Notes: generated from the letters alone by a model not told the origin. 64,000 nucleotides of DNA from Crocinitomicaceae bacterium (GCA_022447585.1 JAKVAR010000014.1:62001-126000); one strand, 5' to 3'; positions 54,270 to 62,964 are shown, numbered from the stretch's first letter. Program-made: numbers and translations.

Positions 54270-54856
54270 AAAGAGTCTTCGACATTATAGTATCCGTAGT
54301 TATACTTTCATTTTTTCTTCCTTTTGGAATACTAATTGGGATCATTATTGCCTTTACATCGAAGGGGGGTGTTTTTTATGTGCAAGAAAGAATTGGTAAG
54401 CACGCTAAGCCTTTTGGTTTGTTTAAATTTAGAACTATGTCTGTTGGGGCAGATAAAGCAGGCAAGTTAACTGTAGGTATGCGTGATAGCCGTATAACTA
54501 AAATTGGTTACTTCTTGAGGAAGTATAAATTGGATGAGTTTCCTCAGTTTCTTAATGTCTTATTTGGTACGATGAGTGTAGTCGGACCTCGTCCAGAGGT
54601 TAAAGAGTTTACCGATTTATATGACCAATCGCAGCAAGAAGTGTTAAAAGTAAAGCCAGGCATTACGGATTTAGCTTCTCTAGAGTACTTCAATGAAAAT
54701 GAGATTCTAGGTAAGTCAGAAGATCCAAAGAAAACGTATATAGAGATCGTAATGCCTGCAAAGTTAGAGTTGAATAAAAAGTATATTTCAAATCCATCCA
54801 TGACACATGATATTCAAATTATGTGGCGAACTTTCAAAAAGATAATTAGTAAATAG
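54266..54856 (+). CDS. Phosphoglycosyl transferase (bacterial sugar transferase, initiating enzyme)
   Basis: A 196-residue monotopic phosphoglycosyl transferase that places the first sugar-phosphate on undecaprenyl phosphate. The N-terminal re-entrant helix KRVFDIIVSVVILSFFLPFG is followed by VQERIGKHAKPFGLFKFRTM, DEFPQFLNVLFGTMSVVGP and PRPEVKEF, all hallmarks of the family. The first codon is TTG 54266, whose last two bases overlap the TGA of the aminotransferase; the conserved MKRxFD start supports it. It is the last gene of the cluster. Confidence 0.92.
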   Translation: MKRVFDIIVSVVILSFFLPFGILIGIIIAFTSKGGVFYVQERIGKHAKPFGLFKFRTMSVGADKAGKLTVGMRDSRITKIGYFLRKYKLDEFPQFLNVLFGTMSVVGPRPEVKEFTDLYDQSQQEVLKVKPGITDLASLEYFNENEILGKSEDPKKTYIEIVMPAKLELNKKYISNPSMTHDIQIMWRTFKKIISK

Positions 54857-54870
54857 TTTGGATGATTTCT

Positions 54871-54900
54871 AACCCTAGGTTTTAGGAAGGGCTTTTTTTT
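54871..54900 (+). terminator. Probable terminator at the end of the polysaccharide cluster
   Basis: CCTA-GGTTT-TAGG (54874-54886), or the wider CCCT/AGGG pairing, is followed by eight T (54893-54900). It lies inside the last codons of the convergent PAP2 gene. Confidence 0.4.
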
Positions 54901-55528
54901 CAATGAATGATTTTATTGTGAAAGCAATGACATAAGAAAGAATACCCAAAACAGCACCGGTAACAACATCTTCTAAAAAGTGTTGCGACAAATACATGCG
55001 AGAATAGCCGATTAATACTGCTGCTAGTGCAATGATTATTTGAGCTATTTTGTTTTTAGCAAAAAAGAAACCTGCAATAAAAGCCATGAAGGCGAAACCT
55101 GCTGCTGTATGACCTGAAGGGAAGGAGTGAAATGTGTGCAGATCGACACCATTAACTAAATGCAGTTTTTCAGGGTCAATAATTCCAATTGGTCTGAGCG
55201 CATCTGGAAAAACAGTTCTTTTCAATATTTGAGCCAAAAAACCTGCGGTAATTAGAGTGCTGAATCCCCAGATAAAAGTGGACCATCCATTCTTTTGATA
55301 AGAAATTAGACCAAGAATTAAGACTATAACAGGTGCTACAATTCCATCGCCTAAATAAGTCCAGTATTTGAAAAAGAAGTCAAGGAAACTAGAGTTGACC
55401 GAATTTATTGATAAATGAATTTCAATTTTATCGTATGTAAAGAGTATTAATAATCCAATTAGTATGAATGCCATTGACACAATAATAAATGTCTTTGCTT
55501 TCAACACGTATTTGAATAACTTAATCAT
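54875..55528 (-). CDS. PAP2 family membrane phosphatase
   Basis: A 217-residue membrane phosphatase of the PAP2 superfamily, acting on phosphatidate or undecaprenyl pyrophosphate-like substrates. Motifs are KRTVFPDALRP (KX6RP), FPSGHTAA and SRMYLSQHFLEDV, with five to six membrane helices. I prefer ATG 55528 (MIKLFKYVLK), three bases after the ZIP stop, over ATG 55558 that overlaps it. Carrier recycling for the adjacent polysaccharide cluster is plausible but unproven. Confidence 0.88.
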   Translation of the reverse strand: MIKLFKYVLKAKTFIIVSMAFILIGLLILFTYDKIEIHLSINSVNSSFLDFFFKYWTYLGDGIVAPVIVLILGLISYQKNGWSTFIWGFSTLITAGFLAQILKRTVFPDALRPIGIIDPEKLHLVNGVDLHTFHSFPSGHTAAGFAFMAFIAGFFFAKNKIAQIIIALAAVLIGYSRMYLSQHFLEDVVTGAVLGILSYVIAFTIKSFIEKKALPKT

Positions 55529-55530
55529 CT

Positions 55531-56259
55531 TCAATGGATAAAAAAGGCTAGAGCACATCCTCCTAAAATTGTCATCAACTTTAATAAGTTGAATTTATGA
55601 TTCTCGCTTGTTTCAAAAATGATGGTTGTTGAAATATGAAGAAACATACCAACAACAATAGCTAGAATGATGTCGAAGTCAAAATCAATGGATTGACTTG
55701 AGTAACCCATAATTAAAGCTATAGGTGTTGTGATCGCGAATATACTTAATATAAGCCATGATTTTAGCCTAGAAGCCTTAGAGACCGTTAAAAGTGTCAT
55801 TAAAGCAATCGCAACTGGAATTCTATGAAATAGAATTCCTAATAAAAGGGAGTTGTCATCGCTATGATGATGAGAAGTTGCTATTTCAACACCTGCAAGT
55901 TGGCTTCCTAATGGAACTCCTTCAAGAAAAGAGTGCGCTCCAAGTGCTATAATTAATGCAATAGGAATTTTTGCTCCTTCTTGAGTATGAACGTGCCCAT
56001 GCTCTATTCCTCCAGAGAAAAACTCTAGAATCAATTGAATTAAAAAGCCGATTAGAATGTATACACCAACGTTTAAATGAGAGTGCTCGTATAGTTCAGG
56101 GATGAAGTGGATGAAGGCAATGGATAATAGGAAGCCTCCACTAAAAGCTAACATCAACTTAATGATTTGTTCATTCTTTGTTCTATGCACAAGAGCAACA
56201 AGCATTCCTCCAAACAAGACTGAACCAATTAACGCGATATTAACTAAAAGTAATTCCAT
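55531..56259 (-). CDS. ZIP family metal transporter
   Basis: A 242-residue ZIP permease with eight membrane helices. The intramembrane metal site is seen as LGAHSFLEGVPLG in helix 4 and FHRIPVAIALM in helix 5. His-rich loops (EHGHVHTQEG and SHHHSDDN) lie between helices and probably collect zinc or another divalent ion. Metal specificity is not decidable by eye. It overlaps the methyltransferase gene by one base. Confidence 0.88.
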   Translation of the reverse strand: MELLLVNIALIGSVLFGGMLVALVHRTKNEQIIKLMLAFSGGFLLSIAFIHFIPELYEHSHLNVGVYILIGFLIQLILEFFSGGIEHGHVHTQEGAKIPIALIIALGAHSFLEGVPLGSQLAGVEIATSHHHSDDNSLLLGILFHRIPVAIALMTLLTVSKASRLKSWLILSIFAITTPIALIMGYSSQSIDFDFDIILAIVVGMFLHISTTIIFETSENHKFNLLKLMTILGGCALAFFIH

Positions 56260-56990
56260 TATTTTTTACGAGCAATAATTATTAATCGATCTGAGCTATT
56301 TGCATTGTATTCAGATAAATTGAAGTCGCCAAAAGTACGAAGAATTTCGAAATCACAATCGCTCAGAAGTTGCTCGAAATCTATCTTTTTCAATGCTTGA
56401 ACTCTTTCTGTATAATGAAAAGACTCGTTGCAATCACGAAACTTGATGTCTTTGAAAATATGCTTGCCATCATATCTTCTTGATATATTGAAGGTTATGT
56501 TGTTTATAGTTTTGATTTCAGTTTCAACAAGATTATTTATAACGCGGTTAGCATTCATGAAGTCTATGACAAGTATTCCTTGACTTGCTAACATAGAATG
56601 AACAGAATTTAATACCCGTTCATTGTCATTTGTTTCATCAAAATATCCAAAACTGGTAAATAAATTGAAGATTGCACCAAATTGCTCTCCTTCAATTACC
56701 GTTCTCATATCATGAACAGAAAAATTAAGCGTGTTACTTTTGTTTTTACTAGCCGAAGCAATACTCTCTGCTGAAAGATCTACACCAAGCACATTATAAC
56801 CTAATTCATTAAGTGTTACAGAATGCCTACCTCTGCCGCACGCCAAATCCAAAATATGATTTGGTTTATCTAATTCAAGATGTTCAACTAAGTTGATCAC
56901 GAATTGACGGGCTTCTTTCTCATCTCTGTTTTTATAGAGGGTATGGTAGTAGGGTGTATCAAACCAAGATGCGAACCATTCATTTTTCAT
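56259..56990 (-). CDS. Class I SAM-dependent methyltransferase
   Basis: A 243-residue methyltransferase with the SAM motif LDLACGRGRHSVTLNELG near residues 42-59, then GVDLSAESI, and FNLFTSFGYF as motif IV. The substrate is unknown; the closest type by eye is the small cytosolic methyltransferase group (UbiE/TehB-like). It heads a methyltransferase-ZIP-PAP2 operon. A consensus -7 box ends only four bases before its ATG. Confidence 0.86.
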   Translation of the reverse strand: MKNEWFASWFDTPYYHTLYKNRDEKEARQFVINLVEHLELDKPNHILDLACGRGRHSVTLNELGYNVLGVDLSAESIASASKNKSNTLNFSVHDMRTVIEGEQFGAIFNLFTSFGYFDETNDNERVLNSVHSMLASQGILVIDFMNANRVINNLVETEIKTINNITFNISRRYDGKHIFKDIKFRDCNESFHYTERVQALKKIDFEQLLSDCDFEILRTFGDFNLSEYNANSSDRLIIIARKK

Positions 56991-56994
56991 GGTG

Positions 56995-57002
56995 CAAAGA
57001 TA
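56995..57002 (-). promoter_or_regulatory. -7 box directly ahead of the methyltransferase ATG
   Basis: TAtcTTTG on the minus strand, then CACC, then ATG 56990. No TTG is found at the -33 distance. It implies a leaderless transcript. Confidence 0.5.
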
Positions 57003-57024
57003 CGTTATCTTTTTGTTCTAACCT

Positions 57025-57054
57025 TTTGATTGTTTGATAGATTCGTTATATTTG
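57025..57054 (+). promoter_or_regulatory. Promoter of siaB-siaC-coaE
   Basis: TTTG (57025-57028), 18 bases, TAtaTTTG (57047-57054), 15 bases before ATG 57069. It rules out an earlier in-frame start at 57030. Confidence 0.75.
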
Positions 57055-57068
57055 ATAACCTTACTGCT

Positions 57069-57620
57069 ATGGCAATTACAGATGTTTATGATTTTTACCG
57101 CAGAATGGAGGATGAGAATATTATCCTTTCATTCAAAGGTGAGTTCACTTCGGACTTGCTAACTTCTGTGTTACACATAATTGAATCTAAAATGTTAGCA
57201 TTGAATATTGCTCCCAAAAAGAAAAAAAGGGTGTTTAATGTTATGGTAGAATGTTTTCAAAACTTATATCATCATATCGAAGCAATAGATCAAAATCATA
57301 CACTTGAAAAAGAGCAAAAGGCTGCACTAATAATGATTAAGCATATCGAAGATAAGTTTATAATTCGAACAGGTAATTTCATCAAAAAAGATGGGATGGC
57401 AGAATTAAAAAGAAAGTTGGCAATGGTTAATGCGCTAACAACGGATGAGTTGCGAGAGTTGTATCAACAGAAACTGAGGAAAGATGATCGAACGGAAAAG
57501 GGAACAGCTGGATTAGGTCTGATTGATATTGCAAGGAAATCCAAAAACAAGTTAGAATACGAGTTTCTGGATGTAACTAAAGACTTAAGCTTTTTCTGCT
57601 TAAACGTTATTATTGAATAA
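57069..57620 (+). CDS. siaB: SiaB-family protein kinase
   Basis: A 183-residue protein of the SiaB family, small histidine-kinase-like (HATPase) serine/threonine kinases. In Pseudomonas SiaB phosphorylates SiaC, and SiaC controls the diguanylate cyclase SiaD. It has FSFKGEF near the N terminus (as ILSFKGEFTSD), KKRVFNVMVECFQNLYHHIE as the N-box-like helix, and GTAGLGLIDIARKS as the G-box. SiaC is encoded directly downstream. Confidence 0.83.
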   Translation: MAITDVYDFYRRMEDENIILSFKGEFTSDLLTSVLHIIESKMLALNIAPKKKKRVFNVMVECFQNLYHHIEAIDQNHTLEKEQKAALIMIKHIEDKFIIRTGNFIKKDGMAELKRKLAMVNALTTDELRELYQQKLRKDDRTEKGTAGLGLIDIARKSKNKLEYEFLDVTKDLSFFCLNVIIE

Positions 57621-57636
57621 AGTAATATATTTGAAT

Positions 57637-58020
57637 ATGGAAATACTTCATATAGAAGGTTCGGCTAAAACGCCAACCATTGATTTTAATCATGAAACAG
57701 GTGTTTTAGAGCTAAGAGGAAGGTCTATTCCAGAAAATTCAATCGAATTTTATGGGCCGCTTCAAAGTTGGTTGGATTCATACGAGAGTGTACCGAATCA
57801 CACTACAATTTTGGATATGAAATTAGAATATTTCAACACCTCTTCATCCAAATGTATTTTGGATATTTTCAAAAGATTGGAAAAAATGAATGGTGATAGT
57901 ACGGCTGTGCATGTAAACTGGTATTTTGAAACTGAAGATGAAGATATGGCAGAAGCTGGAGAAGATTATCAAGCAATTGTTCAACTTCCATTCAGTATAA
58001 TTGAAGTTGAGGAAATCTAA
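57637..58020 (+). CDS. siaC: SiaC-family regulatory phosphoprotein
   Basis: A 127-residue protein of the SiaC (DUF1987) family with an anti-sigma antagonist-like fold. It is the substrate of SiaB in Pseudomonas, where one Thr is phosphorylated. Features are VLELRGRSIPENS and the LEYFNTSSSKCILDIF segment, whose Thr/Ser cluster is the likely phosphosite. ATG 57637 is used, since the track TTG at 57613 lies within siaB. It is followed by coaE two bases later. Confidence 0.83.
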   Translation: MEILHIEGSAKTPTIDFNHETGVLELRGRSIPENSIEFYGPLQSWLDSYESVPNHTTILDMKLEYFNTSSSKCILDIFKRLEKMNGDSTAVHVNWYFETEDEDMAEAGEDYQAIVQLPFSIIEVEEI

Positions 58021-58021
58021 T

Positions 58022-58600
58022 ATGAATATTGGGATTACTGGAGGCATAGGCTCTGGAAAAACTGTAGTTTCTAAGGTGCTCGAAACTATGGGGTATGCCG
58101 TATTTAATTCAGATCAAGAAGCTAAAATTATTGTTAATACCGATCCGGTAATTGTCCATGGTTTAAAAACACTTTTTGGAGAAGAAGTATATATTGATGG
58201 GCTTATTAATAAACCAATGCTAGCGGATATTATTTTTTCGAATGATGAGGTAAGAGTTAAGGTAAATGATTTAATACATCCACGGGTTCGGGAAGCCTAT
58301 GATGATTTTTCATCTATTCAATCTTCGGGATTAGTTTTTAATGAAGCTGCAATTCTTTTCGAAACAGATGCCTATAAGCGATTCGATAAATTGATTCTAG
58401 TAACATCGCCTAGAGAAATTCGTATTCAAAGAATAAGGCAAAGAGATAATTGTTCAAAGGAAGAGGTGGAAGCAAGAATGTCTAAACAATGGTCTGATGA
58501 ACAAAAAATTCCTTTAGCAGATTTTATTATTGAGAATAATGAAAATAGTCCATTATTAGTTCAAATAGAAGCTGTCGTTAATCAGTTGATTTCAGTATAA
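58022..58600 (+). CDS. coaE: Dephospho-CoA kinase
   Basis: CoaE phosphorylates dephospho-CoA in the last step of coenzyme A synthesis. The 192-residue protein has the P-loop GITGGIGSGKT near its start, the DQEAK region and LIHPRVREAYDDF, then RQRDNCSKEEVEARMSKQ. ATG 58022, one base after the siaC stop, is preferred over the overlapping ATG 58001. The 3' end overlaps the convergent membrane-protein gene by 19 bases. Confidence 0.95.
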   Translation: MNIGITGGIGSGKTVVSKVLETMGYAVFNSDQEAKIIVNTDPVIVHGLKTLFGEEVYIDGLINKPMLADIIFSNDEVRVKVNDLIHPRVREAYDDFSSIQSSGLVFNEAAILFETDAYKRFDKLILVTSPREIRIQRIRQRDNCSKEEVEARMSKQWSDEQKIPLADFIIENNENSPLLVQIEAVVNQLISV

Positions 58601-59235
58601 TCATCAAAATGATTATCTTCTTGTTCATTCCTTCTATTTGAATTTACTCGATTACCAATTTTTCCTCCATTTAAGATAAATGTAATTGCACCTAGCATTT
58701 TAAAAATTAGGTTGAGTAGGAAGAAGAATCCAATTACCTTGAAAATAAAACCAAATATTGGGGTGTCTTCAATGTTTATGATACTTTCATGAAACCAAAT
58801 GGAAATTGGATTTGAAGCAATATACGGGTAGAACCAAAACAGCACAAAAGCAGATAAGGCGATCGTAATTACTGCAATTTCCTTTTTTAAATGAAATGTA
58901 TTGTCTTGCATTGGCAAACCGTTTGTAGCAAAGTTGAATAACATTCTTTTATTTTGGTTCTGCTGAAGTTTTCCAATAAAGTAAGTTAAGAGAATAATCC
59001 CAGCGAATATCACCTGATTTAAAATAATCATTTCTGAATTCAAGGATTCCAAGCAAAATAAGAAGGTTACATCAACCAAGAAAAAGTATTTAACAGCTTT
59101 AAATAAATAAACTTCAGATATAGATCGCTTCCTACCAGATGCTATAAGTTTAATTCCAATGTCAAAGATCCCCCATAGAAATCCATAGATTGCAAATACA
59201 ACCCCAAGTCTGAATATAAAATCAAGTAAATTCAC
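58582..59235 (-). CDS. Hypothetical membrane protein with GTG start
   Basis: A 217-residue protein with about five hydrophobic segments (near 8-28, 48-62, 68-88, 116-136 and 152-182) and a charged C terminus, ending in the NHFDDYTEIN sequence. No family is recognised. The start is GTG 59235; a -7 box TAaaTTTG (59247-59240) ends four bases earlier, which again suggests a leaderless message. It is convergent with coaE and divergent from the S46 peptidase gene. Confidence 0.7.
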   Translation of the reverse strand: MNLLDFIFRLGVVFAIYGFLWGIFDIGIKLIASGRKRSISEVYLFKAVKYFFLVDVTFLFCLESLNSEMIILNQVIFAGIILLTYFIGKLQQNQNKRMLFNFATNGLPMQDNTFHLKKEIAVITIALSAFVLFWFYPYIASNPISIWFHESIINIEDTPIFGFIFKVIGFFFLLNLIFKMLGAITFILNGGKIGNRVNSNRRNEQEDNHFDDYTEIN

Positions 59236-59239
59236 ACTG

Positions 59240-59247
59240 CAAATTTA
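59240..59247 (-). promoter_or_regulatory. -7 box ahead of the GTG-started membrane protein
   Basis: TAaaTTTG on the minus strand, then CAGT, then GTG 59235. No clear -33 TTG is present. Confidence 0.45.
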
Positions 59248-59264
59248 ACAATCTCATTATCTTT

Positions 59265-61424
59265 ATGGAAATCAAAAAAACACGAATGAAAAGAATTTTT
59301 TTAGTACTAGTTATTGCAGTTACATCTGTATTTAGTTCAAAAGCAGAAGAAGGAATGTTAATCCCTTCTCTTGTTAAGGCCTTTGAAGATGATATGCAAG
59401 CAATGGGGATGAGGTTATCCGCAGAAGATATTTATGATGTAAACAATTCAAGTATTAAGGATGCGATTATTCATTTTGGAGGTGGTTGCACCGCTGAATT
59501 AGTTTCTTCAACGGGGTTGCTATTAACCAATCACCACTGTGGATATTCTCAAATTCAATCACATTCTTCTTTGGAAAATGATTACCTAAAATATGGTTTT
59601 TGGGCAAAGAATCAAAGTGAAGAGTTAGCCAACCCTGGTTTAACTGCATCACGTGTTGTTAGAATTGAAGATGTAACTGCCACAGTACTTTTTGCGACAG
59701 AAGGGTTGTCGGATCAAGAGCGTTATACTAAAATGCAAACGGCAATTGATAAGCTGATAGAGGATGCCCAAAATGGAACACATTATACAGCAAAGATCAA
59801 AGCCTTCAATTATGGTAATGATTACTATATGATTGTGAAGGAAACATTTAAGGATGTTCGCTTAGTTGGAACACCGCCAAATTCAATTGGTAAATTCGGT
59901 GGTGATACTGATAATTGGGTTTGGCCAAGACACACTGGTGATTTTTCTGTATTTAGAATCTATGCAGACCAAAATAACCAGCCTAATGAGTATAATGAAT
60001 CAAATAAGCCATATACACCTTTACACTTTCTTCCGGTTTCAATGAAGAAAAGAACTGCCGGTGATTTTACAATGGTTTACGGATTTCCTGGAACAACAGA
60101 ACAACATCTATCTTCTGGTAACTTGAAATACATCATGAACAAGGAAAGACCAGCGCGAATTAAAATGCGTGAGAAATCGTTGAGTGTAATTGATGCGAGC
60201 ATGAGATCTTCTGATCTTCTCCGTATTAAATATGCTTCGAAACAAGCTCGGATCGCTAATGGATGGAAGAAATGGATAGGTCAATTAGGAGGATTAAAAA
60301 CCGTTGATGCGATTCAAATCAAATTAGATAGAGAGAAGGAGTATAATGATATGGCAGCTACTAAGCCAGAATGGAATGAAAAGTATGCTAGAGTTGTCAA
60401 GGACATGAATGATATTGTTGAGCGATATAAACAAGCTGATTTCGGATACTCAATGGCGATTGAATATTTATATGTTGGACCAGAGTTATTCAAGCGTGCT
60501 CGTGAATTGAACAAGTTTCTTTCAAATTATTCTGCATTAGCAGAGAGCGGTGAGCTTGAAGCAGAGATTGAAAAACAATTGAAGGCGGCAAAAGGATTCT
60601 TTAAAGATTATGATGAAGCAACGGATAAGAGAATTTTTGAATTGTTAACCGAGGAGTATGTGAAACAAATGGAAGATGGGCCATTACCTTCAATGTTAAA
60701 AAATAATTCAGCAAAAGGATTGGCAGACTTAATTTACAAAAAATCTATTCTCACAAATGAAACTCGTTTCTTAAAGTTTATGAACAAAGTTGGGGAAAAA
60801 TCATTTAAGAAGCTAAATAAGAAAGATCCTGGATTTATTTTATGGAAGGAAACGGATGATAATTTCGTGAATAATGTTCTTCCAGATGTTCGTGTTTACC
60901 GTTCTACAATGGATGGATTGTTAAAAACTTATGTGGCAGGTAAGTTTGAAATGTTCCCTGATGCTAAACACTGGCCAGATGCGAACTCTACAATGCGAAT
61001 TACTTATGGTAAGTTAGAAGGTTCTGCTCCACATGATGGTATGCAGTATACTGAGCATACAACTATCGACGGTATTATAACGAAGAATAATTCTGGAAAC
61101 CCAGATTATGATCTTTTACCGCGTATGAGAGAATTAGCTGCCGCTAAGGATTACGGTGATTATGCTCAAGATGGTGAGTTATGGGTTTGCTTTACAGGTT
61201 CAAACCATACAACTGGAGGGAATTCTGGTTCGCCAGTTTTAGATGCAGATGGAAACTTATTAGGACTTAACTTTGATAGGTCATGGGAAAGTACAATGAG
61301 TGATTTTATGTTTGATACAAATCGCTGTAGAAATATAACGGTTGATATTAGATATGTTCTTTGGGTAATGGATCGTTACGCTGGAGCAAAACACATTGTT
61401 GATGAAATGACATTGGTTCGTTAG
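59265..61424 (+). CDS. S46 family dipeptidyl-peptidase, DPP11-like (acidic P1)
   Basis: A 719-residue periplasmic serine exopeptidase. The signal peptide is KRIFLVLVIAVTSVFSSKA. Catalytic residues are His90/His91 in LTNHHCGY, Asp in GGDTDNWVWPRH and Ser654 in TGGNSGSPV. Arg672 in GLNFDRSWES sits 18 residues after the serine, the place of the Arg that gives Porphyromonas DPP11 its Asp/Glu specificity; DPP7 has Gly there. A -7-like TATCTTTA abuts ATG 59265, so the start may instead be ATG 59286. Monocistronic, with a bidirectional terminator. Confidence 0.9.
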   Translation: MEIKKTRMKRIFLVLVIAVTSVFSSKAEEGMLIPSLVKAFEDDMQAMGMRLSAEDIYDVNNSSIKDAIIHFGGGCTAELVSSTGLLLTNHHCGYSQIQSHSSLENDYLKYGFWAKNQSEELANPGLTASRVVRIEDVTATVLFATEGLSDQERYTKMQTAIDKLIEDAQNGTHYTAKIKAFNYGNDYYMIVKETFKDVRLVGTPPNSIGKFGGDTDNWVWPRHTGDFSVFRIYADQNNQPNEYNESNKPYTPLHFLPVSMKKRTAGDFTMVYGFPGTTEQHLSSGNLKYIMNKERPARIKMREKSLSVIDASMRSSDLLRIKYASKQARIANGWKKWIGQLGGLKTVDAIQIKLDREKEYNDMAATKPEWNEKYARVVKDMNDIVERYKQADFGYSMAIEYLYVGPELFKRARELNKFLSNYSALAESGELEAEIEKQLKAAKGFFKDYDEATDKRIFELLTEEYVKQMEDGPLPSMLKNNSAKGLADLIYKKSILTNETRFLKFMNKVGEKSFKKLNKKDPGFILWKETDDNFVNNVLPDVRVYRSTMDGLLKTYVAGKFEMFPDAKHWPDANSTMRITYGKLEGSAPHDGMQYTEHTTIDGIITKNNSGNPDYDLLPRMRELAAAKDYGDYAQDGELWVCFTGSNHTTGGNSGSPVLDADGNLLGLNFDRSWESTMSDFMFDTNRCRNITVDIRYVLWVMDRYAGAKHIVDEMTLVR

Positions 61425-61434
61425 ACCAACAATC

Positions 61435-61470
61435 AAAAAAAAGCCAGCATTTAAATGCTGGCTTTTTTTT
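61435..61470. terminator. Bidirectional terminator between the S46 peptidase and lpd
   Basis: AGCCAGCAT-TTAA-ATGCTGGCT is a perfect palindrome with seven to eight A before and T after, so it can stop transcription from both convergent genes. Confidence 0.92.
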
Positions 61471-61489
61471 ATCTAAGCTTTATTAAATT

Positions 61490-62893
61490 TTAAATGTGAA
61501 GAGCTCTGTCTTCTGTGGCTGCTAGAGCGGCCTCCTTCAATCCTTCGGAGTAAGTTGGATGTGGATGGCATATTCTTGCCATATCTTCAGCAGAAGCTCT
61601 ATATTCCATCGCAGTAACAGCTTCCATGATTAAGTCTGCTGCTCTTGGGGCGATCATGTGAACTCCTAGTACTTCATCGGTCTCTTTGTCAGCAATGACT
61701 TTAATCGTTCCCATAATGTCCATACTGGCGCGTGCTCTTCCTAATGCTTTAATAGGGAAAGAACCAATTTTAATTTCTTTTCCGGCAGCAATACATTCAT
61801 CTTCTGTTTTTCCAACAGCAGCAACTTCCGGCCAAGTGTAAACTACACCAGGAATTAAATCGTAGTTTAAATGTGGTTTCTGTCCTGCTAAAAATTCAGC
61901 TATGAAAACACCTTCTTCTTCAGCTTTATGAGCTAACATTGCGCCGCGAACAACATCACCAATAGCGTATATATTAGGTACTGAAGTTTGTAAATTATCA
62001 TTAACATCAATTTGACCTCTTTTGTTAGGTGTAATACCAACATTTTCTAAGCCTAATCCATCTGTAAATGACTTTCTTCCTACTGCAACTAGACAGTAGT
62101 CAGCTTCCATTGATACTTCTTCGTCTTTCTTGTTAAGAGCCACAAGTTTAACTCCTTTACCAGTATTAATAACGTTTTGTACTTTATGTTGTAAATGGAA
62201 TTTAAAACCTTCTTTTTTCAGAACTTTAGTTAGCTCTTTAGACATTGTTTTATCCATTGTTGGGATAATGCTATTAGCAAATTCTACAACTTCTATCTTT
62301 GTTCCTAGTCTTGCAAAAACAGAACCTAGCTCTAATCCAATAACACCGCCACCTATAACTAACATCTTTTTAGGAATCTCTTTCATGTTGAGAGCTTCCG
62401 TAGAAGTAATAATTCTATCCTTGTCTGGTTCCATTCCTGGGAAGAAGTTTGGTTTAGACCCAGTCGCGATAAGTATATTTTTTGTTGACAGAACTGTTTC
62501 TTTATCTTCTTTATCGGTAACCTTAACTGTGTTTTTGTCAACGATCGAACCAATTCCATTAAATACCTCAATATTGTTTTTGTTCATTAAGTATTTGACT
62601 CCATCACACGTTTGAGAAACAACTTTATTTTTTCGAGCAATCATTTGATCTATATTTGCCTTTACATCGGATACATCAATTCCATGCTCCGTAAAGTTAT
62701 GAGTTGCGTTATGAAAGTGTTCTGAAGAATCAAGTAGTGCTTTTGATGGAATACATCCAACATTAAGGCAAGTACCACCGAGGGTATCATACTTTTCTAT
62801 AATGGCTGTCTTCATACCTAATTGTGCGCAGCGAATAGCGGCAACATATCCTCCAGGTCCAGATCCTATAATTGTGATATCGAAATTACTCAT
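61490..62893 (-). CDS. lpdA: Dihydrolipoyl dehydrogenase
   Basis: The E3 flavoprotein of 2-oxoacid dehydrogenase complexes, reoxidising lipoamide with NAD. The 467-residue protein has the FAD site IGSGPGGYVAAI, the redox disulfide Cys42-Cys47 in GGTCLNVGCIPSK, the NAD site VIGGGVIGLELG and the C-terminal HPHPTYSEGLKE with the catalytic histidine. It is complete and monocistronic; E1 and E2 genes are not nearby. Confidence 0.96.
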   Translation of the reverse strand: MSNFDITIIGSGPGGYVAAIRCAQLGMKTAIIEKYDTLGGTCLNVGCIPSKALLDSSEHFHNATHNFTEHGIDVSDVKANIDQMIARKNKVVSQTCDGVKYLMNKNNIEVFNGIGSIVDKNTVKVTDKEDKETVLSTKNILIATGSKPNFFPGMEPDKDRIITSTEALNMKEIPKKMLVIGGGVIGLELGSVFARLGTKIEVVEFANSIIPTMDKTMSKELTKVLKKEGFKFHLQHKVQNVINTGKGVKLVALNKKDEEVSMEADYCLVAVGRKSFTDGLGLENVGITPNKRGQIDVNDNLQTSVPNIYAIGDVVRGAMLAHKAEEEGVFIAEFLAGQKPHLNYDLIPGVVYTWPEVAAVGKTEDECIAAGKEIKIGSFPIKALGRARASMDIMGTIKVIADKETDEVLGVHMIAPRAADLIMEAVTAMEYRASAEDMARICHPHPTYSEGLKEAALAATEDRALHI

Positions 62894-62912
62894 GTTCTTT
62901 AGTTTATGACTA

Positions 62913-62920
62913 CAAATTTA
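62913..62920 (-). promoter_or_regulatory. -7 box of lpdA
   Basis: TAaaTTTG on the minus strand, 19 bases before the start codon. The nearest upstream TTTG is 25 bases away, longer than usual. Confidence 0.45.
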
Positions 62921-62964
62921 TTATTTCTCATCGAAGAAAGGACTTCAAACAAAATTTTTAAACC

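Noticed and set aside
57626-57633. TATATTTG just before siaC as a promoter
   Set aside because: It is four bases from the siaC start, no -33 TTG lies at the right distance, and siaB-siaC are otherwise one operon.
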